Shown: piece by piece, positions 16,369 to 26,000 of the stretch | Layout: the number at the start of each line of letters is the position of its first letter | How positions within the stretch are numbered: position 1 is the first letter of the stretch | NCBI GenBank assembly: GCA_020720405.1 | Contig: DYOS01000018.1 | Location: forward strand, 1 to 32,995 | Source: Caldithrix sp. | GTDB taxonomy: Bacteria; Calditrichota; Calditrichia; Calditrichales; Calditrichaceae | Direction of reading: 5' to 3' | DNA: 32,995 nt | Program-made: the position numbers and the translations under genes | The notes under the pieces: generated by a model | What the model was told of the DNA's origin: nothing | Database searches by the model: none | The model's input: the letters and a program-made list of their open reading frames with translations, nothing else

Positions 16369-16797
16369 TTAATACATTTTTTTATAATCTGATAATTTCT
16401 TTTCTTTTAACCGCCAATAGGTATCCTTCGCCGGATCAGCCTTCAGATCAAGAAAATTTTTACCGGACACTTTGGCCAGCAGGGCGAGTGGTGATAAAAC
16501 AAAAAAGAAAATCAAGACCAGAATCAGCCGCGAAACCAGCCAGCCGAGAGCGAGGGCCAGGGTCATCCAGATTTTGTAGACGGTTTTTAATAAAGCCGGA
16601 AACCAGACCGTGCAGGTGACCAGGCCAGCAACCACAACGAGTAATGTTGCCGGGATTGAATGACCGGCCCCGCTGTACCACAGATAAACCGCGGCTGCAC
16701 TGAGCATCAGACTCATCAGCCAGCCAAATTGCTTTAATTTACGATCAGAATATTCCAGGCTATGTAAATCCGCCCGGATGTCTTTAATCCAGTTCAT
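16369..16797 (-). CDS. SxtJ-family membrane protein
   Basis: A 142-aa protein starting MNWIKDIRADLHSLEYSDRK, with a 14-base overlap with the upstream carbamoyltransferase gene and GGAAG ahead of the ATG. The frame extends further upstream (to 16947), but that part is inside the carbamoyltransferase gene and does not look like protein. Three to four hydrophobic segments span about residues 24-115, followed by a charged tail (DPAKDTYWRLKEKKLSDYKKMY) with the 'DTYWR' motif usual in SxtJ proteins. SxtJ homologues sit between an O-carbamoyltransferase (SxtI) and a DUF5989 protein (SxtK), exactly as here. The function is not known, and the presence of this triad does not imply saxitoxin synthesis. 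Confidence 0.85.
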   Translation of the reverse strand: MNWIKDIRADLHSLEYSDRKLKQFGWLMSLMLSAAAVYLWYSGAGHSIPATLLVVVAGLVTCTVWFPALLKTVYKIWMTLALALGWLVSRLILVLIFFFVLSPLALLAKVSGKNFLDLKADPAKDTYWRLKEKKLSDYKKMY

Positions 16798-18601
16798 ATT
16801 CTTTCTTCCAGTCACGGGATTCATTGTAGGGCGGCTGCTCATCGCGGTGAAAAACATAGGAACCGATGACCAGTATATCCATCTCAGTGCGCATAAAACA
16901 ACGATAGGCTTCGTCCGGTGTATGGACAATCGGTTCACCGCGCACATTAAAGGATGTATTGATCAACACCGGACAGCCTGTTTTCCGGTCAAAAGCAGAG
17001 ATCAGATCATAGAACAAGGGATTTTCAGTCCGGCTCACCGTTTGAATCCGTGCCGAATAATCAACATGGGTTACAGCAGGAATCTGCGAGCGCAGAACCT
17101 GCAGTTTTTCAATACCTGACAGATTTCGATTTTCTTCAGGAACCGGTAAACGTTTTTCAGGCCGGACATCACAAACCAGCAGCATGTAGGGACCCGGCCG
17201 GTCGATATCAAACCATTCAGCGGCCTTGTCTTCCAGAACCACCGGGGCAAAGGGTCTGAAGCTTTCCCTGAATTTGATTTTGAGATTCAGTTTTTTTTGC
17301 ATTTCGGGATGGCGGGCATCACCAAGGATGGAACGGTTGCCGAGGGCGCGCGGACCAAATTCCATCCTGCCCTGAAACCAGCCGATTACTTTCCCATCGA
17401 TCAGCCAATCAGCGGTTTTTTCGGTCAGTTCCTGCGGGTCGAAGCGCTGGTAAACCGCCTTGAAAGGCGCTACAAAATCCAGGACGTCAGGGTCCTCAAA
17501 TTTCGGACCGAGCAGAGAAGCTTTTTGCCGGTCGGCAGCGCCGCTCACCGTTCTGGATTTTTCAAAATGATGGTGATGGGCAATCAGCGCGGCGCCAAGC
17601 GCTCCACCGGCATCGCCGGCCGCCGGCTGTATCCATAACTCATCGACCAACCCGGAACGCAGCAGTTTGCCGTTGGCCACAGAATTGAGAGCAACTCCGC
17701 CGGCCAGACAAAGATTTTTGCATCCGGTCAGTTGCAAAGTATGACGCACCATACGGAATAAAATTTCTTCCGTCACGACCTGTACCGAAGCAGCCAGATC
17801 CATTTCCCGCCGGGTCAGGGCACTTTCCGGGCGGCGCGGCGGACCGTCAAACAAGCGGCTGAAGCGGTCGGAGGTCATACGCAGCCCGGTAAGGTAATCG
17901 AAATACTGCAGATTAAGCCGGAAAGAACCGTCTTCTTTCAGATCGAGCAGGTGTTCATAGATTTTATCGGCATAGACCGGCTCGCCGTAGGGTGCCAGTC
18001 CCATCAATTTATATTCCCCGGAATTGACTTTAAATCCGGTGAAATAGGTAAAAGCAGAATACAATAAGCCAAGCGAATGCGGAAAATGCAATTCGCTGAG
18101 CAATTCGAGGCGGTTCTCCCGACCAATCCCGATCGAGGCTGTTGCCCATTCACCAACACCATCCACGGTTAAAACGGCAGCTTCACCGAATGGCGATGGA
18201 AAAAAGGCAGACGCAGCATGGGATTCATGGTGTTCTGGAAACAAAATCTGACCATTGAAATTCAGCTCTTTGCTGATCAGATCGGGTATCCACAGTTTTT
18301 GTTTTATCCACAGCGGCATGGCTTTGAGAAAGGAGGGCAGGCCATGAAATGGTCTGGCCAGGTAAGTTTCCATGAGCCGGGTAAATTTCAGGAACGGTTT
18401 GTCATAAAAGGCGACAGCAGAAAGCTGAGCGGCTTCAATACCAGCTTCGGAAAGACAATATTGTATGGCCCGGCGCGGGAAATCCGGATCATGTTTCCTG
18501 CGGCTGAACCGTTCTTCCTGAGCGGCGGCAATAATTTCACCGTCCCGCAGGATGACTGCAGCAGAATCGTGATAATAAGCTGAAATACCAAGGATATACA
18601 T
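16784..18601 (-). CDS. O-carbamoyltransferase, NodU/CmcH/TobZ family
   Basis: A 605-aa enzyme expected to make carbamoyl-adenylate from carbamoyl phosphate and ATP and transfer the carbamoyl group to a hydroxyl of a sugar or other acceptor. The N-terminal Kae1-like domain starts MYILGISAYYHDSAAVIL and carries the metal-binding HHESHAASAFF segment (about residues 123-133). The C-terminal YrdC-like part has GWFQGRMEFGPRALGNRSIL (about residue 407) and ends with 'VLINTSFNVRGEPIVHTPDEA'. This is a full-length family member. It is the first gene of a group with SxtJ-like and SxtK-like genes and a GH13 lipoprotein. The acceptor cannot be predicted; a surface glycan or glycolipid is a reasonable guess. 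No clear ribosome site is visible before the ATG. Confidence 0.93.
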   Translation of the reverse strand: MYILGISAYYHDSAAVILRDGEIIAAAQEERFSRRKHDPDFPRRAIQYCLSEAGIEAAQLSAVAFYDKPFLKFTRLMETYLARPFHGLPSFLKAMPLWIKQKLWIPDLISKELNFNGQILFPEHHESHAASAFFPSPFGEAAVLTVDGVGEWATASIGIGRENRLELLSELHFPHSLGLLYSAFTYFTGFKVNSGEYKLMGLAPYGEPVYADKIYEHLLDLKEDGSFRLNLQYFDYLTGLRMTSDRFSRLFDGPPRRPESALTRREMDLAASVQVVTEEILFRMVRHTLQLTGCKNLCLAGGVALNSVANGKLLRSGLVDELWIQPAAGDAGGALGAALIAHHHHFEKSRTVSGAADRQKASLLGPKFEDPDVLDFVAPFKAVYQRFDPQELTEKTADWLIDGKVIGWFQGRMEFGPRALGNRSILGDARHPEMQKKLNLKIKFRESFRPFAPVVLEDKAAEWFDIDRPGPYMLLVCDVRPEKRLPVPEENRNLSGIEKLQVLRSQIPAVTHVDYSARIQTVSRTENPLFYDLISAFDRKTGCPVLINTSFNVRGEPIVHTPDEAYRCFMRTEMDILVIGSYVFHRDEQPPYNESRDWKKEYELD

Positions 18602-18722
18602 AATAAGGAAATACCGTTTTATTTTTTTCTGCGGATATCAGGATCAAGAAGAGACATAATTGTTATTTTCATACTTGATGATTGCAGGTTTGATAAAATA
18701 TTAATTCAGCAACAGAACAGCA

Positions 18723-18728
18723 ATTATA
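18723..18728 (-). promoter_or_regulatory. Possible -10 element for the carbamoyltransferase group
   Basis: A TATAAT hexamer on the minus strand, about 120 bases upstream of the carbamoyltransferase ATG. The matching -35 region is poor, and the promoter rules of this phylum may differ from the sigma-70 consensus. The 176-base gap between the HicA gene and the carbamoyltransferase holds nothing else recognisable. Confidence 0.2.
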
Positions 18729-18777
18729 AACCTTGAACTTTAGGCGGAGAGAGCAAACAAGTGGCTTGAGCAACTTG

Positions 18778-18999
18778 TTAAGCATGCAGCGCTTCAATAA
18801 AGTCGTCGGGTGTAACTTCTGCCTGTTTGAGGAGACCGGCAAGTGTTCCGATTTTCAATTCCCGATGGTTAGGTACAATGCAACCCGAAGAACCACGCCT
18901 CATAACAATATGGCTATCGCGCTGACGCACAACAACGAAACCAAGACGCTCCAATGTACGAACTGCCGTTGCTCCAGAAACGACAGGAAATTTAGGCAT
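18778..18999 (-). CDS. hicA: HicA-type mRNA interferase toxin
   Basis: A 73-aa HicA/YcfA-like toxin with the double-stranded-RNA-binding-like fold of the family. The start MPKFPVVSGATAVRTLERLGF corresponds to the usual 'lsgkelikaLek.GF' segment. The catalytic His is H30 in RQRDSHIVMRR (family GSH motif, here DSH), and the C-terminal part VPNHRELKIGTLAGLLKQA is typical. HicA cleaves mRNA on ribosomes when not held by HicB. The gene overlaps the hicB stop by 8 bases. The order is hicB then hicA, the reverse of the more common hicAB order. It is full length and looks intact. Confidence 0.92.
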   Translation of the reverse strand: MPKFPVVSGATAVRTLERLGFVVVRQRDSHIVMRRGSSGCIVPNHRELKIGTLAGLLKQAEVTPDDFIEALHA

Positions 19000-19198
19000 G
19001 TTCTGTAATTTGGAAGGTGGTTAAAAATGGTCGACCGACAACCGAATATGGAAATTCTTCCAGGTAAAGTTCGGTAGCTTCACGCAAATTGGCAATTGCT
19101 TCCTCTACTGTTTCGCCTTGCGTCGTTGTACCGGTTTCCGGGTTGAGTGCCACATACCCCCCTTCAGGGGCAGGAAATAAAACGGCTGATAGTTCCAT
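18992..19198 (-). CDS. hicB: HicB-family antitoxin, short form
   Basis: A 68-aa antitoxin. The start is taken at ATG 19198 because GAGGA lies just upstream and the protein then begins MELSAVLFPAPEGGYVALN, the normal start of the HicB fold; the in-frame ATG at 19225 has no ribosome site. The sequence GTTTQGETVEEAIANLREATELYLEE is the family hallmark (partly degraded RNase-H-like fold). There is no C-terminal ribbon-helix-helix or HTH domain, so it may neutralise HicA without binding DNA strongly itself. It is co-transcribed with hicA. The pair may stabilise this region or be a remnant of its transfer. Confidence 0.9.
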   Translation of the reverse strand: MELSAVLFPAPEGGYVALNPETGTTTQGETVEEAIANLREATELYLEEFPYSVVGRPFLTTFQITEHA

Positions 19199-19296
19199 GC
19201 ACTTTTCCTCTAAGGATAGGACCATAACGGACTTATAGTTCTCTGCTATTCTGCCAAGGAATTAATTCTATCTTATTTTTCTCACAAAGTTCACAA

Positions 19297-19302
19297 ATTA
19301 TA
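19297..19302 (-). promoter_or_regulatory. Possible -10 element of the hicBA promoter
   Basis: A perfect TATAAT on the minus strand within an AT-rich stretch, about 98 bases upstream of the hicB start. A weak -35 (GCTACA) lies 17 bases further upstream. It is the best promoter-like signal in the 19199-19401 gap, which otherwise contains only AT-rich sequence. Confidence 0.3.
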
Positions 19303-19401
19303 CAAAAGTTTTTTTAATCTGTAGCGTTGTGTCTTTAGTGAGCATTTGCAATTTCCTACCATAAAGCAGTGCTGAAATATTACTTTTATTACAAGTAATA
19401 A

Positions 19402-19429
19402 AATCGGCTCTGCCTGGGCAGAGCCGATT
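19402..19429 (-). terminator. Rho-independent terminator of the TonB/T9SS operon
   Basis: AATCGGCTCTGC and GCAGAGCCGATT form a perfect 12-bp stem with a four-base loop (CTGG on the plus strand). On the minus strand it is followed by TTTTATTACTT. It lies 20 bases after the stop of the last operon gene (stop at 19450). An A-run (T-run in the other direction) on the far side may let it work both ways. Confidence 0.85.
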
Positions 19430-19449
19430 AAAAAAATCAATAACCGGAA

Positions 19450-21954
19450 TTACTTCATCAATACCATTTTCATGGTCTTGTTGTAGTTCTGAGAAGTTAA
19501 CTGATAGAAATAAACACCGCTGGTTACAGTATTACCGCGTTTATCCACGCCGTTCCAGAGAACTTTGTGGCCGCCGGCCTGCTGTGTACCATTGAGCAGA
19601 GTAATTACTTCACGACCCAGGGCATCGAAGATAACCAGTTTCACATCCGAAGGCTGATCCAGGGTAAAACTGATGGTGGTTACCGGGTTGAACGGGTTCG
19701 GATAATTGCCGACCAGGTTCGAACGACGGGTAACTTTTACTTCGTTTTCGAGACCACTGAGGGTACCGTTATCAAAATCCCAGCTGAAGAAGAAATTAGG
19801 ATCGATTGACCCGAACTGGCTGTGAATGGTGAAGGTCGGATTCTGATCGTCAATGTTTTCAATATGGTTCAGTCCATAACCGCCTTCATTATCACCACCA
19901 CGGATGCCGAATTTAAATTCTTCACCAATGATGTCGTTGCTGTCCGGATCAGCATAGTACTGAATCTGACGTGTCCAAACCGTATCACCGGCGGTGGCGT
20001 CACCATTGGAAGCATCATCCCACATGCGTTTGTAATCGAGTGTCATCAGGTGAACACCCCAGTCGCCGTTACCGGTCGGGTTGCCCCAGCCATATTTGGT
20101 GGCCGGGCCGTTCATGGCTACACCATAAGTCTGAATGGTTTCAGGATCAACAATATCAACATCACCCTGAATGTCGTTTAAAATAGTGCCGGGATTCAGC
20201 TTTAACTGCCAGTATGCCGGACGCAGATCGACTTCCCAGGTAACCAAAACATCCTGAGAAACAAGGTCGGTATTGCGGAAGCGCGGCTGACGATGAGAAT
20301 CGGTATCACCGGAAATATTATCTGTCGCTTCAACAACTTCACCTACACCAACAGATGCTGGAAGGTCAAGAACACGGTTGTTCAGTTCAGTTTCAAAATT
20401 GAAATAGATTTCTTCGAAGCGGACACCGCGTTTGAGCTTGTAATATTTGTATTCAAGAGTGGTGCCGAGGGCAACACGCTCAACCGTGAAGGTGCCGGCA
20501 TAATAATTTACCGGGAAAAGCTGTTTGATCAGGGTATCAGAATCCACAATAGCGGTTCCGTTATAGCCCCATTCAACAACAACTGTATCACCAACTTCGA
20601 AACCATTTTCGTTGGTGGCGCGGTTCAGATCCGCCGTGAATTTAACCTGAATGGTGTCTTCACCAGCGGCCGCAACCGGCATAATATTATTCCAGTAAAA
20701 GAATTGAACCGTTGTGTCCTGATGCGCTACAATATGACGATTATCGATGTCTTCATGGGTAATACCGCCCTGATCCCAGCTGCCCAGGGTAAATTTCCAA
20801 TTAACATCAACCGGGGTGCCAACATCACCAACCGGGTAAGCGCCGCTCCAGTAATCCGAATCGCCTTCACGGTTCAGGATGATCGAGTGTGACCAGCCTT
20901 CCATGCTGCCGGCGATATGAACTTCCTGGGTGGCAGGATCAAAATTAGGATGAGTGGACATATTAACGCGGAAGAAAACATCGAGCTTGGCCGGATCATC
21001 CGTATAGGGTGCATCACGGTGTCCGACATATTCTACCGGTAACACGGTATCGGTAGCCGGAACCTGCATGGCACGATTCGCTCCGCTGGCCGCGCCATCC
21101 GCGCCGGGCAGATCGTTTTCCCAGGCATTGGTAAAGGTACCGTCGACATTTTTAATATTGCCGCCGAATTTGTAATACACATCGCTGCCGATCTGATCTG
21201 CCGGGAATTCCCATACGATTGACCAGTAATCGCCACCGTCGCTAAGCATCGGGTTGGCATTAGCTGCCCAGCCCTGCAAACTGCCGCGTATATCGACCGT
21301 ACCGGTTGAATCAACCAGACCGTTGATCCGGGAAACATTGGCCCTGAAGGTAACCTTGACTATGCTGGGGCCGGCATCCATGGTGTGAGCACCAAGGAAA
21401 GTAAAATTATTCTGTTCGTAAACAATCCATTCCGAATCATCGGCATTGGTGCCGGCCTGGCTGGCCCAGTCGGTATTTCCGGAAGTTACGGATGACTTCC
21501 GAACCATGGTATGTTCACCAGTTGCACCGGTGACTCCGGCAGCATCCCAGGCAGTACCAGGATCCACGCCAACAACACCAAAAACATCAATAACCGTATC
21601 GCCGTGTTTCAGAACCAAGGCATCATCGCCATTGTAAAAAGTAGCTTCACTTGTGACATCAGCAAGTGCTAATATCGTAGCTTCTGCGCTAGAATTAGCG
21701 ACAATAAAGACATCGCCGTCGGCAATTGTACCAGCGAAAACATACGTTCCGGATGGCGTAGGGCCGCCATTATTATACCGTTCAACGGTATAACCGGAAA
21801 CATCAACCGGTGCGCCGGTTCCGTTGAATATTTCGAAAGCTTTGTTATTACTTGTGCCTTCGATGTACTCCGAAAAAAACAAATCTGTCGCCTGGGCAAA
21901 CAGACCGCCCGCCAATACGAGCATGGTGATAAACGTTGCAATAACGTTTCTCAT
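19450..21954 (-). CDS. T9SS-exported surface protein with lamin-tail domain and four E-set-like modules
   Basis: An 834-aa secreted protein. The start at 21954 is set by a perfect AGGAGG five bases upstream and the signal peptide MRNVIATFITMLVLAGGLFAQ; the longer frame to 22020 has neither. Residues about 22-150 form a lamin-tail-like domain (DLFFSEYIEGTSNNKAFEIF). Then come four similar beta-sandwich modules starting near 200 (VKVTFRANVS), 323 (LDVFFRVNMS), 435 (IQVKFTADLN) and 568 (VLVTWEVDLR); the first two contain 'GSLQGW' and 'GSMEGW', as in starch-binding E-set/CBM domains. A T9SS sorting domain closes it (from about 748, NYPNPFNPVTTI, ending KMVLMK). It probably holds starch or a similar glycan at the surface, analogous to SusE/SusF. 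Last gene of the TonB operon; glycan binding is inferred. Confidence 0.85.
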   Translation of the reverse strand: MRNVIATFITMLVLAGGLFAQATDLFFSEYIEGTSNNKAFEIFNGTGAPVDVSGYTVERYNNGGPTPSGTYVFAGTIADGDVFIVANSSAEATILALADVTSEATFYNGDDALVLKHGDTVIDVFGVVGVDPGTAWDAAGVTGATGEHTMVRKSSVTSGNTDWASQAGTNADDSEWIVYEQNNFTFLGAHTMDAGPSIVKVTFRANVSRINGLVDSTGTVDIRGSLQGWAANANPMLSDGGDYWSIVWEFPADQIGSDVYYKFGGNIKNVDGTFTNAWENDLPGADGAASGANRAMQVPATDTVLPVEYVGHRDAPYTDDPAKLDVFFRVNMSTHPNFDPATQEVHIAGSMEGWSHSIILNREGDSDYWSGAYPVGDVGTPVDVNWKFTLGSWDQGGITHEDIDNRHIVAHQDTTVQFFYWNNIMPVAAAGEDTIQVKFTADLNRATNENGFEVGDTVVVEWGYNGTAIVDSDTLIKQLFPVNYYAGTFTVERVALGTTLEYKYYKLKRGVRFEEIYFNFETELNNRVLDLPASVGVGEVVEATDNISGDTDSHRQPRFRNTDLVSQDVLVTWEVDLRPAYWQLKLNPGTILNDIQGDVDIVDPETIQTYGVAMNGPATKYGWGNPTGNGDWGVHLMTLDYKRMWDDASNGDATAGDTVWTRQIQYYADPDSNDIIGEEFKFGIRGGDNEGGYGLNHIENIDDQNPTFTIHSQFGSIDPNFFFSWDFDNGTLSGLENEVKVTRRSNLVGNYPNPFNPVTTISFTLDQPSDVKLVIFDALGREVITLLNGTQQAGGHKVLWNGVDKRGNTVTSGVYFYQLTSQNYNKTMKMVLMK

Positions 21955-22023
21955 TGGACCTCCTGAGGTTTGTGATGGGTTAATTAAGCAAGGGTTTAAA
22001 CACAATATATTCTGCATCACCGC

Positions 22024-23043
22024 TTAAAATTCCACGCCGAAACCGACCGACTGAATTTTATCAATGATGCCATAATCCATATAACTGTAATCTATCTGAA
22101 TTTGCGACAAGCCGGGCACAAAATAACGTACTCCGACACCCATGGTCAAGCCTTCCTGAATTTGATTGCGCATCAGGGACTGATAACCGCCGCGCAGGAA
22201 GAAAACCTGACGGAATGCATATTCAGCGCCCAGGTTCATGATGGTCGTATTATCACTGGGCACAACGGCATCCACAGCCAGGCTCAACTGGCTGGATTCG
22301 GTCTGAACAGCCTCCATTGAAACACCGACTCTGAACAAAAGTGGTATTGGCCATTCGGCAGTTTTCAGTTTAGAGGTAATGGTCGGATTATTACCAAGGT
22401 GATCGGGATCCGGATCGTAGGTATGATCGAGGTCCTTGCCATCCATCTGCATTTTTGTCCCGAAATTGGAAATGCTCATGCCCAGACGCATACCGCGGAA
22501 ACGGGTTATATAAAGCAGACCAATATCAAAGGCAAAACCGGTGGCCGATTCATTAAATATTTTTTGCTGAATAACTTTTACCGAACCGCCGATGGAAAAA
22601 TTATTGGTCAGGTTATTGGCATAACTGATTGTTGTATAGAGATCGGAAGCGGCCCAGCGTTCCCCGGTTCCACCCGGTTCGTCAACGGTTGTCACAGCTC
22701 CCTCGCCATAATCGAGGTAGGCCATCTGCAGCCCGACTGTCCCGGAATAACCGGTATTCACAACCACACCGACCCAATTGTATTTTGTATCCAGAAACCA
22801 GTCGGTCAGGGAAAGGTAAACCTGCGATTTTTCAGCCCGGGAAATCGCCCCGGGATTCCAGTAAAGTGCGGTCGCATCCCGGCCATAGGAAACATAGGCG
22901 CCGCCCAAAGCCTGACCGGCCGGCCCGATGGGAATACCAAGAAAAGGCGCCGCGCTGGTACCGTACTTAGCCTGACCGAAAGATTCCCCGGCCAGCAGCG
23001 TCAGGAAAAGAAGAATCAAATGTATGGGCATACTTATTTTCAT
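22024..23043 (-). CDS. PorV/PorQ-family outer-membrane protein (T9SS-associated)
   Basis: A 339-aa protein with signal peptide (cleavage after GESFGQ) and a FadL-like beta-barrel pattern, ending in the aromatic outer-membrane signal GFGVEF. The N-terminal part SAAPFLGIPIGPAGQALGGAYVSYGRDATALYWNPG is the signature of the PorV/PorQ family. PorV shuttles T9SS cargo from the translocon to the attachment complex. In non-Bacteroidota FCB genomes, extra PorV-like genes often sit beside T9SS cargo genes, as here between two of them. It may therefore be a dedicated carrier for the flanking proteins. The ribosome site AGGTGA is close to the ATG, and the gap to the upstream gene is 11 bases. Confidence 0.88.
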   Translation of the reverse strand: MKISMPIHLILLFLTLLAGESFGQAKYGTSAAPFLGIPIGPAGQALGGAYVSYGRDATALYWNPGAISRAEKSQVYLSLTDWFLDTKYNWVGVVVNTGYSGTVGLQMAYLDYGEGAVTTVDEPGGTGERWAASDLYTTISYANNLTNNFSIGGSVKVIQQKIFNESATGFAFDIGLLYITRFRGMRLGMSISNFGTKMQMDGKDLDHTYDPDPDHLGNNPTITSKLKTAEWPIPLLFRVGVSMEAVQTESSQLSLAVDAVVPSDNTTIMNLGAEYAFRQVFFLRGGYQSLMRNQIQEGLTMGVGVRYFVPGLSQIQIDYSYMDYGIIDKIQSVGFGVEF

Positions 23044-23054
23044 AGGGTCACCTG

Positions 23055-26000
23055 CTATTTTATTACCGCGAATTTGCCTTTTTTCGTGCCGACCGAGGAT
23101 TCGACGACATAAAAATAGACGCCATAGGCGATGTTGAGGTTTTCATTGGTTTTCAAATCCCAGGTTACTGTTCCGTCAAACATGCTGCCTTCATTTTCCA
23201 GGGTAGCAATTTTATCACCGCGCACGGTAAAGATATGAATTCTGGCATTCAGCGGAATATTAGTGAAGTATATCCGCCGTTCACCGCGCCCGGAAGTGAT
23301 GCTTGGTGGCAGGGCCGGTTCAAATTTATGGGAAACAATATAAGGATTGGGGAAGACACTGATTTTGTCCAGATCGCTCTTTGCCTGAACCTGATCGACC
23401 TGCGGTACTTCGGTTGTAAAACTGAACAGGTCAAACTTGTTAAAGGGAAACTGGGCATTCAGACTTAGCAGATCGCCATCTGTTAATTTATAGTTGTAAC
23501 CGATGATATCCGTGGTAATCTGCAACGTCCAGGTATAAACATCGAAAGCTCCGGATAAGCCTTTTTCAAAAAAGTACACTTCTTCCGGAATCCTGGTCTG
23601 ACCACTGGTGTAAATGGACAGTGTAGAATCATTATCCAGATCAACATGGAAATACTCGATATAATATCCGCCGGTTTTATTAAAAATCCTGAATTTTCTG
23701 GGTTGGGGCGGATACTGCGGAATTGCAAAAAGGTCAGAGGTGGAATCGACAACCTCATTTGAAAATTGCACCTCATAATTCGACGGGAAAAAAACCGGTT
23801 TGTATATTTTCCCGGTAATCGGGTTCTGGGCATTGGTAAAAGCCAGACGAAAGTTATATAAAATATCCTCGTTGTTAAAACCGGAGCCGGTTGTATCAAA
23901 CTTGGTTATCCAGGTATTTTCCATGTCCAGCACGAGACCATCAAAATAATCTGATTCCGAAAAATTAGTTATGTAGGGTGAGCCTTTGATCAGATCGCTG
24001 AACCGAACCGGGTAATACTGGTAGGTAACCAGATAATAGCCATCGGGCAGATCACCGCTGTTGACGGCGCGAATCTCACCCGCAACCAGGTCAACGGAAT
24101 ACTTATCCGCGTTCACAACCTGACCGGTACCGTTCTGCAAAACAATACTGCCTCCACCCAGATTTTGCCGGGAGAGCGCAACAAAATTGGTGTCGTCCGG
24201 TTCCCATTCTTCCTGAAATTCATGCAGGTCTTTGACCGAATAATAAGTGGTTACGGATTCCAGTTCTTTTATATCTCTCTGGTCCAGATTGGGTTCTCCG
24301 GGTGTCGGTTGGCCGTCGCCTTCACCCGTATCATGCGTTCCGGCGATGCCGTCTGCACCTAAATCATTGGCGGCGATCCAGTTGCCATTATTGTCAACAC
24401 CATCATTCGAAGTATCCAGAAAACGGATTTCGTAGGTATGCCCGGTCAGCTTGGTTGCATCGATAACATCAAAGTCAATCGTGCCAAATCCATCACCGGC
24501 CAGCTGGGTTACATTTCCAGCCATGACCGGCCTTTTGTATCCGGCTACTGCTTTACGCGGGGTAACCTGGGCGGTGTTAATATCAAGAATGACCTCACCG
24601 CTGCCCTGCTGGGTAATTTTTTTGGTGCATTCGGCCGGGATAATACCCAGACTGTCCACACCTTTGTCGTAGGAAACCACGGCATAGTAATAGGTACGGC
24701 CATTCTGCACATCGTAATCCACATAGCGATGTTTCAACCCGGTTTCATCTCCCAGGTTGAAGGTCCAGCCCTGCAGTAACTGCAATACATCATAGGGCGG
24801 GTCAAACCAGCCGGCCACGCCATCCTGCAGGTCATACTGGGCAATCGGTTTGTAAGAAACAACCGTACCATCCGAATTGGTGACGATACGGGCATCATTA
24901 AAACTGGGGTCGGTCGCCCGGTACAGACGATATCCTTCAAAATCAAACTCACGCAGTACCGGATCAAACGATTTTTCAGCCAGACGATCCCAGTACAGAA
25001 CAACACTATCGTCACCGGCCACGGCGAAGAGAGTCGGTTTATCCGGCGCTTTCGGGAAACGGTAATCGGAATTATAAATATTACGTACCGTGCGCAGTTT
25101 CTTAATCATTTCGCTTGTTCCAAACTGCCCGACCGGGAAAGCATAAATTAAAGCCAGTGACATGCGTTCGGTTTGACCGGCAGTGAGCGGAAAATACCCT
25201 GAACCATAGGTAAAATCGCCGTCTTCACCCTGTTGCGGTCTTCCATCCCGGAAGGCATCGGGCACATTAAAATATCCGGGCTGCAGATTGGTCCACATCA
25301 GTACTTCATCACCTAATTCAACTTCTCCGGCGGGCGAAAAATAATTGAAACTGGTCAGCCCGATCTGATCGGATTCATCTTTATCAGTGGCGTCAAAATT
25401 CGGTTCACCGGCTGTCGGGACACCGTCATTTTCACCAATATCACCGCTGCCGGAAATGTTATCCGGGCCGACATCATCCAAAAGATTGCCTTCATCATCA
25501 TAAATATAGGCCCCGGTAATGGGATTCCGGCTCCAGTCGCCGTCATTGTCGATACCGTCATCCCGGCGTTCATCAATCAGGTCATCACCATTGCCCTGCC
25601 CGGTGATATAATTGATAAAGCGGGTTGGTTTCTGCAGATCAAATAAAATATTGCCGTTGTTATCCACCCGGCGCGGATTATAATGCAGAAAATAATTTTC
25701 ATCAATCAGCCCATCAAGATCATTATCGATGCCGTCGTAGGCATTGGGATTGGCGTAAGCTTTCCGGGAACCCGGATTGATGACATTGCCTTCGACCAAC
25801 TGGGTCTGATTATTGATCAGGGTGAAAGTCCGGCCAAGGCTTTGAATTGTAAAGGTATCCTGTCCGGCCGGGAAAGTAACTACCGTCCGGTTAAAAGTTA
25901 CGGCATCAATGATCACAAATTTATTGGTTTGACCGGGAATCGAAGCGCTGCTGTTTGTAGCCACCACAGCATCAAAATTATCGTCAATAAAATAAGCCGC

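Noticed and set aside
16798-16947. Upstream extension of the SxtJ-like gene to 16947
   Set aside because: It lies within the carbamoyltransferase gene in another frame; the family-like start MNWIKDI is at 16797.
16784-18601. Saxitoxin-type toxin biosynthesis cluster
   Set aside because: Only the carbamoyltransferase, SxtJ-like and SxtK-like genes are present; the core saxitoxin genes (such as the polyketide synthase-like SxtA or amidinotransferase SxtG) are absent, and the trio is common in non-producers.
20293-20892. 199-codon plus-strand frame opposite the lamin-tail T9SS protein
   Set aside because: It is antisense to a gene with clear domains, has no ribosome site and no recognisable motif.
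22399-23112. 237-codon plus-strand frame opposite the PorV-like gene
   Set aside because: It mirrors a clear PorV/PorQ-family gene and shows no domain, signal or ribosome site of its own.
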